Shown piece after piece: positions 49,220 to 60,700 of a stretch of 64,000 nucleotides of DNA. The stretch spans positions 101,915,739-101,979,738 of the forward strand of contig CM076259.1 in the NCBI GenBank assembly GCA_038380795.1, read 5' to 3'. The translations under genes were made by a program, and so were the position numbers. The stretch's first letter is position 1. Each line of letters starts with the position of its first letter. Source of the DNA: Pyrocephalus nanus. Taxonomy: Eukaryota > Chordata > Aves > Passeriformes > Tyrannidae. The notes beneath the pieces are model-generated. The model worked only from the letters and a program-made list of their open reading frames with translations, was not told the DNA's origin and made no database searches.

Positions 49220-50246
49220 AAATCAAGCCAGCAAAAGTTCTGCTTTGCAGTCACACCACAGATCAAACAGCAAGGACATGCAGACACTAGGGGCTGGCGG
49301 GCCAAGAGAAGAGGGTCTTCCAGCAAATGAAAGCTTTTTAAATGGAAACCTTCCTGGACCTGCACATAGTCCAATGCACGCAAAAAAACCAAGCAACACA
49401 CCTGGATCTGGCAACAAGGATATAGCCAATAATAACATGCCACACCTTCTCAGCCCAAAGGACACGAAGGGAAAAACAGAATTTGATTTTAATGTGGACA
49501 CCAAAAGTTCTGACGGTTCGGGTACAAAGTACCTCAAGTCCAACACCAGATCTCAGCAGAACCGGCACTCATTTATGGAAACCTCTCAAAGCAAAACGGG
49601 GACGCTGCAGCCCGGCGACAAGCACAGCCGCCACAGCTACATCGATACCATCCCACAGTCTTCGAAGAGTCCTTCCTATCGGACAAAGTCAAAGAGCCAT
49701 GGTGTTCTGACAGACTCGAAATCCGTGGGCAACCTTTCTGAGGCCAGGGCCCAAGCTGCAGAACCAAACACCAGTAGGTATTTTCCATCCAGCTGTATGG
49801 ACTTGAACTCTCCTACCAGTCCGACTGCTCCCCGACACGGTGATAACAGAACTTTGCTCAGTCCGTCTGGAAGGAATAACCGCAGTGAGGGCACCCTGGA
49901 CACCCGAAGACCATCAACAAGACACTCCAAAACAATGGAGGAGTTAAAACTGCCAGATCACATGGATGGAAGCCATTCCCACTCTCTATCTGCTCCTCAC
50001 GAATCTTTTTCCTATGGTCTAGGTTATACCAGTCCTTTTTCTTCACAGCAGCGCCCTCATAGACACTCTATGTATGTGAGCCGGGACAGAGTGAGGTCAA
50101 AGGGCTCAGAGGGTGGCTTAAGCGTAGGGCAAGGGATGGCAGCCAGAGCAAACAGCCTGCAACTGTTATCTCCACAGGTGCAGCATAAGTCACTCACAAG
50201 ATCTGTTGGCTCATCAAGAGAAGACTGTACGGAAGATACTAATAGG
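49220..50246 (+). CDS. CDKL5: CDKL5 exon 12 (large C-terminal tail exon)
   Basis: This is the large tail exon, with acceptor TTAATATAG. It encodes [163 protein letters not shown] and [17 protein letters not shown]. The region is disordered and rich in Ser, Thr, Arg and His, with many possible phosphosites. These blocks match human closely, and codon-level GC is well above the intron background. The 3' end is less sure: donors at 50177 (CCACAG|GTGCAG) and 50246 (AATAGG|GTTAGT) are both phase 0 and both join exon 13 in frame. I chose 50246 because the extra 23 codons still resemble human tail residues. The open frame itself continues to 50438, but its last part looks intronic. Confidence 0.92.
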
Positions 50247-51398
50247 GTTAGTCCAAAATATTGCCTCTTATGGAAAAGCTTATCTTTCTCTTTTTATTTC
50301 ATGTGTGGAGAGTGCCCTATTTTCAGTCTTCTGTTTGTTTGTTTGTTTGTAGTTATTTATTTGTCTTGTTATAAGGCAAGGAATGTTGGGGTTTTTTCAG
50401 AAGAAAATTTCAAGGTGCTTTTAAAAAATGGACTATGAATACCATTATCGTAAAGTACCAAAATGTGAGAACAGAAAAAAATTGTCTCTGAAGTTAAAAT
50501 TTCATTAGTACTTCTTAGACTTTGGTTACACTGTCTGATGTAATTTTTATCAAATCATTTTGCCTAATTAACTTTCTCATTTGTGTTTTTATTTAGCTTT
50601 TCTTGTCCATATTTCTGTTATGAATGCTAATGTAATTTTTGAAATGAATGTTTTCATTCACTTATAGCAGGACATTACTGATGAAATGCCATAATTTACT
50701 AAAGTAATACCAAAGCTCACAATATTTCTTTAGATTAGTATGATAAATAGCTGGGCTAGCCTAGAGATTTTTGTGTTGTAGAGGCCACTGGTGATTGACT
50801 CCTTACAGTGGTTACTGCCACTAAACACCTGATTGTGTTTTTCTGTGAAGCATTAATGAGGGAGTAGATGAAGGGCTAGTTCTGGTGTTGATTTACGTTC
50901 CCTACACAACACTTCTGAATTATCTGATGTGTTACAGATCAGGTGTACGAAGATGACTGCATTTGTCCTCAAATCTTTAAACTCCTACAGTAACAAAATG
51001 GTTCAGAGACAAGTACAAAACAGAGTGGTTGTTTCTCTGTGATAAACTGAGGACAATGGAGAGAACATTTAGTTCAGATTTGTTGACAAATTGAAGCAAG
51101 TCAGAGTGCTGCAAATATTATGTAAGGTCCAAAAGTTATTGTTTACTCTAAGAAACTGAAATACTCTGTCTACTTAGTTCATCTAAGAAATGTCTATGTG
51201 TACCTTGCTTAACAGTGGTCTACAAGTATCAAAAAAAAAGAGTTTTCAGGTAGTGGTTAACTCTTCAATCCAGTAGAGAAAAAAAGACCTAATATGTTTT
51301 GTCATACTTACCACATCTCCTTCATTCAGGATTATGTGTATTTACACATCAGAAAATATCTCATCAAAGTAGGAGAAATGCAATGGATTAATAATTAA

Positions 51399-51399
<1 letters not shown>

Positions 51400-51436
<37 letters not shown>
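51400..51436. repeat. Poly-A run (37 nt)
   Basis: The longest homopolymer in the window is 37 uninterrupted A on the + strand. No processed gene copy is recognisable directly upstream and no clear target-site duplication was seen, so it may be a simple expanded A-tract. Length polymorphism and assembly error are both likely at such a site. Confidence 0.95.
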
Positions 51437-51439
<3 letters not shown>

Positions 51440-53223
51440 TACCTAAAAGGAATTACAGCAGCTCCATTTCAAAACCATTTTTTTTTCTTTATGTCTTTCT
51501 CATTTCAGTCAAGTTAAATGTTACTAATTCAAGATATTACTGTCAAAGGGCAATATTATCAACATTCAGCTTTTGATAGTAAAAGCTCATGCTACCTTGT
51601 ATTCTTCAGTGCATTAGAATCTTTTTCTGCATTGTGCAGCAGTTAGTAATTTGAAGTAATTTTGATTTTACTTCTTGTTATTTAGAGGCTGATTTTTTTT
51701 TTCGAATGAATGATCAGATCGTTCTTTGTCTTTTGAAAATTGGTTGACAAATTTTTATTTTATTTAGAAAAACTGATGTGTATCTTAACGCTTAAGGTTT
51801 TGTTGATTTTCATTTGCTTTGGAAAGCCTATTCATTTGTAAAGAACTTGCCTTTATCTCTTATGGTCAATATTTTTTAAACTTAAGCCTTTAGTTAATGC
51901 TTTTAAATCTGTATTTCAACCATTAGAAGTGTGAAAGGAAAATGACTCCTCTGAAATGGATGCCAACTCTGTAAATTCACAAAGCTGTTTTTTGTTTGTT
52001 TATACTACTTTCAGTAACAAATCAGAATTGTCAATCTTTTTATGCCTCTTAAAGGCATTTTCACAAAGAAGTTATTCTTTGGCTCCTTCGTATCTTCACT
52101 TTTCCCCACTCCTCTTCTGTATTCTGCATTAGGAATCAGAAAATTTCATGCCCCTCAGGATTAGTGATCTAAAAAAAATCCTTATTAACACAAGTGTTCT
52201 CAAAGATTGCTTATTGTTTTCCTTTTTCTCACTTCCATGTTTCTAGTTCATCACTGATTTTCTCTTTAGCTCTACCAAGTCTTTTTAAAGAAAAACATTC
52301 TTTGTTTGTCAGGCTTTAAATCTTATTTTAAAAAAAAAGAATCAACAAAAAACTTGCAGTCTCAGTTCAACACTTTTGCTTTAAGAGTTCTTTTTACTTT
52401 TAAATTAAATGTGCATGAAAAGGATTTAAGAAGAAAATCAAGTACAAATTGCTATAAGTGTTTCATATTTGAAATTTAACTGCTGACAAAGAAGAGGTGT
52501 CTAATACAAGTAGCAATTTAATCAAATGCTTCAGCCTCTGGTAAATTTTAGAATCCAACTGTGATTTAAAACATTGTTTTAGCTTCAGTTCTGGTCTTGG
52601 CACAGATTCAAGGTTTGTTATATCTGTGACAGAGAGACCAGATCATCATCAGCAAAAGGCAAAGCAGATTTTGCAAATCACTCATGCAGTGAATTGAAAT
52701 CCCAGTTCTTAATTCTGGTCGGGGTTTTTTATGGTTTTGATTTTTAATCTTTGTCCTTCTTGGACATTCTAGATTTCAGTTCATATGGGGGTTTTAGTAG
52801 TTTCCTGTGGGACCTTGTAGGTGGCATTGAATTTTATCTGGTTGGTCCATACAGCAGGAAAAATTGCAGACCTGATTCATTTAAGAGAGGGGTTAAGCCA
52901 TATTTGGTGGCAAAATATGTGCATATGGATGTTTCTAAGGATGCACTTAAGCTTTTGTTTGAAGTACTCCCAGGAACTACTGTATTCAGAAAAATAGAAT
53001 GAATTAAAAGTAATGATATTCTTTTTGCTCTCCTGTCTGACTAAACTATTCACCTATGGAGTTCTTAGTTCAGAGACTTCCTGGTATTTTGCATACAGTA
53101 GATTTTGTGACTGTTGGTACCTCTAGGTACTGCTGTTTAATAGCTGAGAAGAGATGATAGTGCTTTGGTATTGCAATTATCACGAACTATATGCGTTTCC
53201 TGTTTGCTTTTTAAATTTGCCAG

Positions 53224-53320
53224 TAGCAGAGTGACATCAGAAATTAATTTAACAAGGCCTCCCTTAAAAGATTCTTCCAGAGACATTACAGCTGCATTAC
53301 ATTCACAGCAAAAATCTGAG
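53224..53320 (+). CDS. CDKL5: Candidate extra or relic CDKL5 exon, homologous to end of human exon 12
   Basis: Preceded by a good pyrimidine-rich acceptor (TTTGCTTTTTAAATTTGCCAG), this 97-nt segment reads SRVTSEINLTRPPLKDSSRD then ITAALHSQQKSE and stops at GAG|GTTTTG. It aligns without gaps to human EMTVARSSVKETSREG..HTRQKSE (11 of 27 identical by my count, most others conservative). It ends in the same QKSE that precedes GG(V/A)YHDPH of exon 13, so homology is hard to doubt. The difficulty is phase: the first base is a third codon position, while the visible exon 12 donors are phase 0, which would put TAG at the junction. Only a weak donor at 50188 (CATAA|GTCACT) would fit. The donor GTTTTG is also weak. 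It could be an alternative exon, part of a split exon, or a dying one. Confidence 0.45.
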
Positions 53321-53590
53321 GTTTTGAATCAGGCTCAAGTTTTTAAAATTGCAACTTAGAGGCAAAATCCTATTAATGCCGTTTTTGTAATTTTGGAAAA
53401 AAGCAAGCAAGCAGTAAAACCAACTAATTATTGATTACATAGTCTGTGATTTGATACTGGCAGTTATTAATAACATGAAAGGAAAATTTTGTGATCAAGT
53501 ATGGAGTTCTGTTGCTTATGTATGTTGGTTAAAAACAGCAAATCAGTTTATAGTCTTTAATTTTAAATAGATTGTTGTTCTTTTATTTAG

Positions 53591-53696
53591 GGTGGAGCAT
53601 ATCATGATCCACACACAGAAGATGGAGCATCTACTAAGGAAAATAGAATTCTGTATAATGACCCTGTTCCGAGAAGAGTTGGCAGCTTTTACAGAG
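53591..53696 (+). CDS. CDKL5: CDKL5 exon 13
   Basis: This 106-nt exon (human length) has acceptor TTTATTTAG and donor CAGAG|GTAATT. It encodes [35 protein letters not shown] and the first base of a Val codon, matching human GGVYHDPH...[15 protein letters not shown]. It belongs to the disordered tail. An overlapping 63-codon frame in another phase is a shadow. Confidence 0.97.
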
Positions 53697-55184
53697 GTAA
53701 TTTTATCGTGGATCTTGCAAATTTTATCAAGAATTTTAGTATGGAATATGAATCAGGTAGTAGAAAGGGATACAGAGGATTAACATGAACAACTACAAGC
53801 AAAAGCACATTTACATAATTCCTGTTCAGAATAAATAACAAAATGGGGTTGTGTATGAGCATATATATGTATATATTTACATACATACATGTGTGCATGT
53901 GTCTGTATACAAACTCACAGAAACAGATACTGTTCTGTTGTGGCACACAAAAGATGGCAATTTCTGAGCAGCTGCCTCTTGGCTAAACCCGGGTAATTGT
54001 TTTGAAAAATATAATAAGAAGCTAATTACTGTCCTGCAAGTGTTAGGAGACTTGTGGGACTCCCTGAACCTAAAGAAGCCCCAATCAGCTGAAATTCAAT
54101 TATGAGTCACCTAATAACCTTAAGTAGAGTCACAAATCTCCTTCTGATCCTCCTCAGGTTGACCAGTTGGCTGATTACCTGATTTAGACATGTTAAAATC
54201 TGTGACAATCCTTGCCAAGGGTCCCATTGCAATATTAAAACCTGTGAGCAATATTAAAGCTCATTTTGAGTGATGCTTTTGAGTGTAAGGTTTTGTCGCC
54301 CATGGATCAGAGAATCTTGAAGAATCCTCAGTCCTGAATCGTTTTTATTAATCCTTATAACGCTCCTAAAATTGGACTTGGATTATCCTTCTTTTTTATA
54401 CATAGTGAAACAAAAAGTTCCAAAGAAGAATGACTTTCCATAAGTCATGTGCTAAGGAAACTCTAGGTCTGGGTTTTATTCAGTTCCTTTTTATAAACTA
54501 GAGGTTTTTTCCTCTTTAACTAGATCTATCAAATATATTTTAGACGGACCTTATTATTGCTTTGGGAAAATGGTACTATATTTAAAAAATAGTTTGATAT
54601 TACATGCAAAACCACTGATAATAATATGTACAAGTAACTGTGAAAAAAGTAAATTCATATTTATGTAATTCATAAGTAGTGACTTAATACAAAGATTATT
54701 AGTATGTACTTTTGTACTATAGCTTGAACAGAAACTTACAGATTCAGTTTTGATAGACAGTGTAATGTGATGCTGCATTAATGCTGCAACTAGTGTCTAA
54801 TCAATTTTTAATCCAGTGGAGGCGTTTCTGGTGCTACTCATAATTCTAATAAATTTATGTGCTGGGTATGTACAGTGTATTTTGAAAACCACAGTATGTC
54901 TGTTTGAAAAATACATATCTGATTTTGATACTTTAATTTTTAGTCCACTCTCTCTTATTCTTAGTTACCTTATAATCCACAGTAATTTTTTTCAGGATGG
55001 TCTCATTTTACAATTAATATTACCTTGAAACTATCACAGAATGACAGCTTTTTTTCAATTGTACCTAAAGTGCTACTGTGTCCTCACATTCTTGTTTCTG
55101 TAAGAGGGAGAGAGGAAGCAGAGAGCTGAGAGCTGGCATTTTTGGCAGAGCTCAGTGTACATTGTTTGCTGTTTCTCCGTTCAG
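53697..55184. other. CDKL5: CDKL5 intron 13
   Basis: The intron runs from GTAATT to CTCCGTTCAG. It carries ATACAT-type low-complexity text at about 53855-53905. At about 53940-54350 the composition differs from the flanks: a GC-richer block leading to 'gcaatattaaagctcatttt' and 'gagtgatgcttttgagtg'. It could be an old LTR, but I cannot name it. Confidence 0.85.
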
Positions 55185-55308
55185 TTCCATCTCCGCGTCC
55201 AGAGAGTACGTACATAGAAAACAACGTGTCAAACAGAGCCTCTGTGTTACCAGCAGACAGCAGCACAGTGGCAAACCACTCAAAGAGACAAACCACCTTT
55301 GATACCTG
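55185..55308 (+). CDS. CDKL5: CDKL5 exon 14
   Basis: This 124-nt exon (human length) has acceptor TTCTCCGTTCAG and donor CCTG|GTGAGT. It encodes [38 protein letters not shown] and FDTW, with the Trp codon split after TG. Human has PSPRPDNSFHENNVSTR...NHSKRQPAFDPW, so this is one of the less conserved exons. If intron 14 is retained, the frame reads Trp then TGA at once (TGG TGA). Confidence 0.96.
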
Positions 55309-56231
55309 GTGAGTTGTTATTTACACAGATGTGTAGAGAATGGAAGGGAAAAAAGGGGTTTTTAACAGGAGGAAAAAAAACCCCACGCTTTTCTTTAAGA
55401 TTTGCAGTTGTCTGTGTGCTGAGTTGCTTCCTCCAGCTATACTGGCATAGCATGGCATATTTTGTGTCCCCTTTTGAGCAGCAAGAAATACTTCATTACA
55501 CCATAACATGAGCGCATTAAAGTTAATATACTTTGGTCTTTCCCATTTTTTTCCACACTATTAATCTTCAGTTAAAGATAGTTTAAAGTGCTTGTGTGCA
55601 TATGGTATGGATAGAAATCTGTGGGTTCCAGAAGCATGAATTGTCATACAAATGGAAAAATATCAAAGTGCATGTTTCCATATATACGATAGGACTGTAT
55701 TAATGAATATTTTCACCCTACAGTGGGGACCACTGCCCTTTTTGTTTACGCACCACAGAAGGAAATGAATACATTCTATGGGGAAAATGGGCTAAGCAAC
55801 ATCTTAATGGTGTATATTGATTTTAAAGGATTAAAAGCATCACATGGCTCCATTATATAACATAAAACACTTAACTATAATTATGCTAATAAAATGACTG
55901 CATATGCATAGCTTTGCAGGACTTAAAGGGAAATACCTTAATTTTGTTTCTCTGAGAGCTGTTTGGCTCTAAAATACTCTTAGTCTTCTATTTCATTTAT
56001 TCGCAATAAAGCACAATGGAATAAAAATAAGCAAATGGAGCTTCAAAGGATTGGTGGGAGGAATGGACTGTGTACATTTACATGGTTCAACTATGCTTCA
56101 TCCCACTCTCTGAAACACTTCTCTCTGAAAGTGCGATAAAGTCATGCTGTCAAAGAACTGTTTCAGTGGTTTGTTGACTTAACGTGTTTTCACACGAACA
56201 ACCTGTGGATTATGTGTTAAAAAAAAAGAAA

Positions 56232-56250
56232 GGGGGTGGGGGGTTGGGGG
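56232..56250 (+). repeat. G-rich tract (possible G-quadruplex)
   Basis: Three G runs of 5, 6 and 5 bases are separated by one T and by TT, on the strand that matches the transcript. Further GG pairs follow. In an AT-rich intron this stands out and could fold as a quadruplex if long runs are shared between tetrads. Confidence 0.6.
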
Positions 56251-57784
56251 ATGGTGGCTGGTTGGTATTTCAGCTTGTTTTGAGGTTATATACCTGTGTC
56301 AGTAATAGAAGATGTTTACTCCAGAACCTTTGTCACCTGCTCTGATTCACTAGAGTCTGCTTCCTGTCCTTCAGTAGCTCCACCTACATCCATTTTGTGG
56401 AAGTTAGCTGAGGAAACCGATCATTTATGTAAAAAGGTGGTACTTATATTGTGACTTATGTGGCTAAAGAAGGTATTTATTCCTACTGTTGAACCCTTTT
56501 ACATATTTTGTTGTCCTTCGTATCTGAATCTTTCTATCTTGCATATAACATAAGACAACTGGAATCTTGTTTTGCTTTATATATCATTCAGCAATATATT
56601 GCCTTGACTGCAAAGAAACATGTAATGTTATTTTAACTCTGAACTGAAATAATAGCATATGTTATTAGAGCTGGTTGGGAATTTCTTTTATGAAGGGTTT
56701 TTTTTTTTCATTTACGAAGAAAAATTATCAAAACCAAAACTTTTCAAAGGAACGTCCACTAACTTTTATTGTGAAGATTCTTCAACTCCAGGATGGAATT
56801 GCCAGTCAAACCCAGAGATACTCTCAAAATAACAAATATTCTGGAGTCAGCATTTTGGTTTTTTGGAATGTGGGGAACTTGAGTGAAGGGCCTTTGTTCT
56901 TCATTATTTAAACTGGAGGCTTGAACCAAGATCTTAGATCTAACAAGTGAACGCCCTGAACCAGAAGTTAGAGGTTATTCTGGATCACATTGTTTGGTTC
57001 CCTCAATATATTCTCTTGAAGCTGTTTCACCTTGTTAAAATAGTGAAAGGACTACAGAGGTACTGAATATGGCCTAGTGAATAAGGCTTTTCATTAACCT
57101 TGAGACAGTTAGATTTAAGTCCTTGATCCAATTAATGTACTCAGATATTTTCACAAAGTGGAACAGCTCCTTTGAGAAAAGAACCCATAGAAGGATAAAC
57201 ATTTCTTTGTATGAAACGGGAGGAATAGCAGTACCTGCAACAGCAAGTTACTGCTATTTTGGCATATGCTTCTCTTTCTCTTTGCTTTTCCTACTCCCTA
57301 TTTTCCCCAGATGTTTCCTGCCCAGCTCTACATGTTAACTCTGTTCAAGTTGTCCTGGCAATGGTCTAATCTTCTTGCAAAATTGTTCTGTGCCATAAAT
57401 GCAGCTTAATCAGATTCCTGAGTGGTGTAGAGTCTATGTTCCTCTACTTAATTTTCTGTATAGAAGTTGTGTAAATGCTTATGAAAATGTTTAAAGCTCT
57501 AATGGAATGTGATTCTGCTTACATCAATTTTTATGATGAAGTAAATATTTGATGTTTGACTGACATACAAAACTGGTACATGACAATTCATGTCGAATTA
57601 TGAGTGACATGTATTCCACCTGGACTTGCCGCTACTGTAAAATATTGCTTCTCTCATAGTATTGCTCTGTGTTGCCTTTCTTCTGTCAAAGATTCTGTGA
57701 ATGTTTGCTAGACTGAATTGTCACAGATGTTCCCTTGTCTTTGTGTGCATTTCTTCGCTCTGTCCCCACTGTCCTGCTTTTTAA

Positions 57785-57790
57785 AATAAA
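57785..57790 (+). terminator. Candidate intronic polyadenylation signal (AATAAA)
   Basis: AATAAA lies about 2.5 kb after exon 14, preceded by T-rich 'cctgctttttaa' and followed within about 25 bases by 'actcgacttttgtc', a reasonable cleavage and downstream T-rich context. Many AATAAA words occur by chance in AT-rich introns. This one is singled out because retention of intron 14 gives an immediate stop, so it could serve a short isoform. Confidence 0.3.
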
Positions 57791-60700
57791 GATGTTATAA
57801 ACTCGACTTTTGTCATCAGATTTTACTCTTAAATTACTAGATCATTTCTGAACTTTAGACAACTTGATTTGAAAAAAGGCAAATTTTTCATCCTTCTAGA
57901 AAATCTTTTCTTTGCCAGAGTTTAAATTCCTATAAAGGACCTTGAACTTGCTCAATTTTTTCTTTTTGATACAAGAGTAGATGTTTTATTTTCTTTCGCT
58001 TGTACGAGCTTTGTCCTGAGCTGAGGAAACTCAGCAGGTACAGGCAAGACGCTTAATTGTGTTCTGCCAGCATGCCAGAACATTGCCCTGAATTATATTT
58101 ACCATTGTCATAGTTCCAAATATCTCTTTAGAATAAATTCCAGCTTGGAGTACTCTATCTCACATCATATTGGAAGTGTTTGCACTAGTTGCTTACAAGA
58201 TATTTGGGGGCTTCTGGAAAGTTTTTTTGTTTAGATCTTTCATGACCATACAAATGTAGTCATTCTATGACAAGCAGCTTGTCATACCTACCTGCAAAAT
58301 AATAAAAATAGGAAATATATATTATATTACTATTTTTATATCTATATAATATATATAAACACACACAAACTCTCTTGTCATTCAAGAAAAGAGAAAAAAA
58401 AAAGAAAGAAATCTCGCTCTTAGGAGAGTCAAAGACTTAAAACTCTACCCACTTTTAAGTTTCAAAACTCAAAAACAACATAGTATTTTGTAAACAGGAC
58501 ATGACTGACTGTTAAATCCCTGTCTCAGTATCAGTGTAACAATGTAGTCACACTTACTGTTCCTGAAACTAGAAGATTACCAATATCTGAGCAAATTAGT
58601 TTTAATAGTGTTCAGCTGTGTCTGCAGTATGACTTGCTGCATTGTAAATACTTTCCAGTTCTTTTATGGAATTTGTAAAAAATATCAGGAAACTGCAAAT
58701 TCTGAATGGTATTCTGTATATGAGATAGTAGATCTGGGGTTTATTCCAGTCAGTAAATCCTCCTTTTCCACACGAAAAATAAAAAATTGTAGCTCCAAAC
58801 AAAGTTCAGATTTGATCTTTGATTTTTAAGCTTTCAGTGCAAGACTTTTAGACCAAGAAGTTTTACTGTGGACTTCAGCTTGAGAAATTGACATTCTTAC
58901 CTTAAACTATCTATTTGGATTACTTCATTAGTTTCTGACATTATCTTGCCCTTGCTAAATGGTAACTCTGTAACTGCCCCTTAAAGGTCTTACTTTAAGC
59001 AAAACTAAAAGCCAAGGCGGAGAATTAGTGTTGGTTCATTTATCGTCTAAAGAAAAATTCAGGTATTTCAGTAACTCCTCCATCAGACAAAAGCCTTACT
59101 CATGTAATTATGATTGGTTCAGTAAAGGGAGCACTACACTGGCAGTTAGAGCGTTTCCAAGCCAGGCTGCCTGAGATCGGAGTTGCTGAGAAATAGCTAA
59201 AATAAGCATGATGAATTGCCTCCCAGAAAGAGCTGTCTGCAATACAACTCTCTCTATGGCAGCATGAATGCAACATGCTTCCTATTTATTTTCTTTAGTT
59301 AACATGAAAGCACATCAGCTTGCTTGCCACGTGCATGTTCGCTGCTACACCTCATTGTACCTGCATGAAGCTGGATACCTTCCCTGCCAGGGGCAATAAA
59401 TAGAAGTGATAATCACTGAATTTCGGTTGATACCTATGCTTTATCCACGTGTCTCAGATCAGAATAACCAATGTGTTGTACATTACGTGTCCTAAGCATG
59501 CAAAAGGTACACAAAGATAAAATAACGAAGCACAGGACATTTTGCCTTTGGTTTCTTCTTGTGAATGAGCTCTCTGAGTGGGGTCTCTTATCTAGGGCTA
59601 CTCTCTACTTGCTAGTAAAACAGCACAGATTCTGGTGTAACTGTTTGCTTTCAAGAGCTGAAGCTTTATGCAAAATGCCAAGATACTTGTAAGAGTTTAG
59701 TGCTGACTGACTCAACCATACCATACAGATTTTTTTCTGATAATCCTATTTTTTCCTATATTGTCCACTATCTAAAAATCATCTTTTGGGATGTCTGAAA
59801 TATACCAGTGTTTCATCATCGATCAAAATGTTCTGCTCTATTTTTACTCAGTACAGAATCCTGGTGTTGAAGCTTCCTGCTATAATGCTATATATGTTCA
59901 CTCTCTTCACATAATGAGCATGTGTTTTGAAGCAGTTGCTTTTCAAGGTCAATGCTTTTTCAGACAACTGTACTGCAATATGAGTCATAGAAGTTAATGA
60001 CATAAACCAGTCAGTATAAAGCCACTGGCTTTTGGGTAAGCAGCAATTGAAAATGAGAAGAGTTCTCAGCCCCTTATTTTCCTACTCTGGTCACTCTAGT
60101 CATAAAGAGGAAATGATGGTGCAGAATTTCATTTCTCTCCTTTCTGCTCAACTGCTGTAGAGAGAGCAGTTTTCTCATCCAGGTTCATTGGGCCAGAGAA
60201 AAGAATCACACTTGAGTGAATCTCTATCTACAAGTATGGCAAAAAATGTTCCAAGCTGCACTCTGAAGATTAACTTCACCTTTTAAGATAGCATCTCCAT
60301 TTTGGAATAGACTTTGGAACAGAAAAGCCATAGCAAGGCATTGAAAAGTTTTAAAGGACAATGTAGAGTAACCTCCTGGGAATTTGCTTATGATCTGACT
60401 CTGGTTCCTCTGCGGACAGCACCGTCATTGGATTGGTAATTTGCACTGGGGCAATGGTTTGGGATATCTTTGTAGATGTGGATGCACAGTAACTCCTTTG
60501 GGGAAAGGCTCAGAAGGTTCTTAGCCCCATTTACATGACATTCTGAGTACAAGAAGGATACTTGGAGTGCATGCTTTCCTCCAGCTTTTCTAACAAATCA
60601 AGTAAAAATCATTGAGTAAATAATTCAGTAGGTGTTTTGTCTGTGTTAAGTCGGTCTCATGAGTTCAGTGAATCTGTAAAGCTGTCGGTAGTCTTTACTC

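Larger units (their letters stand above)
50247..53590. other. CDKL5: CDKL5 intron 12
   Basis: The intron runs from GTTAGT (or GTGCAG at 50178) to TTTATTTAG. It contains a 37-nt poly-A run (51400-51436) and, near its 3' end, a coding-like segment at 53224-53320 homologous to the end of human exon 12 (listed separately). The rest is AT-rich. An 83-codon frame at 52751-53002 is unrecognised and not supported as coding. Confidence 0.8.

Noticed and set aside
49060..50046. Several - strand open frames of 62-127 codons over exon 12
   Set aside because: They are antisense shadows of the well-conserved + strand CDKL5 exon.
50247..50438. Extension of the exon 12 open frame to its stop at 50438
   Set aside because: After the GTTAGT donor the translation becomes hydrophobic and Phe/Cys/Leu-rich with no match to the CDKL5 tail. 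It looks like intron read-through.
59125..59180. Possible tRNA-like sequence with 'gcagttagagcg'
   Set aside because: It cannot be folded into a cloverleaf, and no TTCGANNC T-loop follows at the right distance.
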